Source of the DNA: Candidatus Zhuqueibacterota bacterium
GTDB lineage: Bacteria > SM23-31 > B21-G16
Reading direction: 5' to 3'
Assembly: GCA_003644825.1 (NCBI GenBank)
Contig: QNDJ01000008.1
Coordinates: 1 to 15,009 of the forward strand
Length of the DNA stretch: 15,009 nucleotides
Shown: positions 14,870 through 15,009 of the stretch, in pieces
How positions within the stretch are numbered: the first letter of the stretch is position 1
Layout: each line of letters opens with the position of its first letter
The notes under the pieces: generated by a model
Databases searched by the model: none
Told to the model about the DNA's origin: nothing
The model's input: only the letters and a program-made list of their open reading frames with translations
Translations under genes and position numbers: made by a program

Positions 14870-15009
14870 ATGCAGGACCTTTCATTGCATATTCTTGATG
14901 TAGCTGAAAACTCTATAAACGCTGGAGCTACAAAAATAGAAATAAATATTTTAGAAGATATTAGAAATAATATTTTGTCAATAACAATAAAAGATAACGG
15001 AAAAGGAAT
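14870..15009 (+). CDS. GHKL-type ATPase, 3' end outside window
   Basis: The first 46 codons of a gene running off the right edge: MQDLSLHILDVAENSINAGA, then TKIEI and IKDNGKG. The N-box (ENSINAGA) and G1 box (DNGKG) mark a histidine-kinase-like ATPase domain that starts right at the N-terminus, so it is free-standing at this end with no HisKA. It is 49 bp after the PHP gene; the gap is AT-rich and shows no convincing promoter or terminator, and the ribosome site is weak. In similar clusters an ATPase at this position is followed by a NuoE-like subunit of a bifurcating hydrogenase (inference). The N-box differs from the RsbT-like protein at 11978-12412, so it is a related but distinct family. 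Confidence 0.8.
   Translation, partial: MQDLSLHILDVAENSINAGATKIEINILEDIRNNILSITIKDNGKG

Noticed and set aside
1-15009. tRNA, rRNA, CRISPR array, insertion sequence or phage genes
   Set aside because: No regularly spaced repeats, transposase or integrase motifs, terminal inverted repeats or tRNA-like cloverleaf seen; coding is almost continuous on one strand.

Overview
The window is AT-rich bacterial DNA (roughly one third G+C by eye). All recognisable genes are on the + strand. The left edge carries a gingipain-type (C25) protease ending in a FlgD-like / type IX sorting-like domain. That combination is typical of the Bacteroidetes/FCB superphylum and allied candidate phyla such as Cloacimonadota or WOR-3. 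The rest is anaerobic redox and hydrogen biology. A fermentative or hydrogen-metabolising anaerobe of such a lineage is the best guess, but the lineage is inferred from gene content, not proven.

Layout. (1) 1-2352: the C-terminal part of a PorU-like C25 protease, then a small probable lipoprotein with a DUF2914-like pattern. (2) 2353-5184: a free-standing glycogen/alpha-glucan phosphorylase behind a near-consensus sigma-70 promoter (TTGACA-N17-TAAAAT). (3) 5185-15009: a tightly packed run of ten genes that starts behind a strong sigma-54 promoter candidate (AGGCAC-N5-TTGCA at 5297-5312) and leaves the window. In order these are: an iron-sulfur/[FeFe]-hydrogenase-like domain fused to a histidine kinase; a receiver-only response regulator; a REC-PAS-histidine kinase; a one-chain NfnA-NfnB (electron-bifurcating ferredoxin:NADP oxidoreductase) fusion; a DRTGG-domain protein; an RsbT/RsbW-like ATPase; a second [FeFe]-hydrogenase-like protein without kinase; a second DRTGG protein; a PHP-domain phosphoesterase; and the start of another GHKL ATPase.

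How they may work together. The DRTGG / ATPase / hydrogenase-like / DRTGG / PHP / ATPase string is the regulatory neighbourhood that in many anaerobes precedes the NuoE-NuoF-like and catalytic subunits of a bifurcating [FeFe] hydrogenase; those would be expected just right of the window. Both hydrogenase-like proteins keep the Cys ligands expected for an H-cluster but lack the proton-relay Cys and the GGGQP loop. They therefore look like sensors or electron-relay proteins rather than hydrogen-evolving enzymes. The kinase fusion, two receiver proteins and sigma-54 promoter suggest a hydrogen- or ferredoxin-redox-responsive phosphorelay. Nfn links the same ferredoxin pool to NADH and NADPH. No DNA-binding output protein is encoded here, so the target of the relay is unknown.
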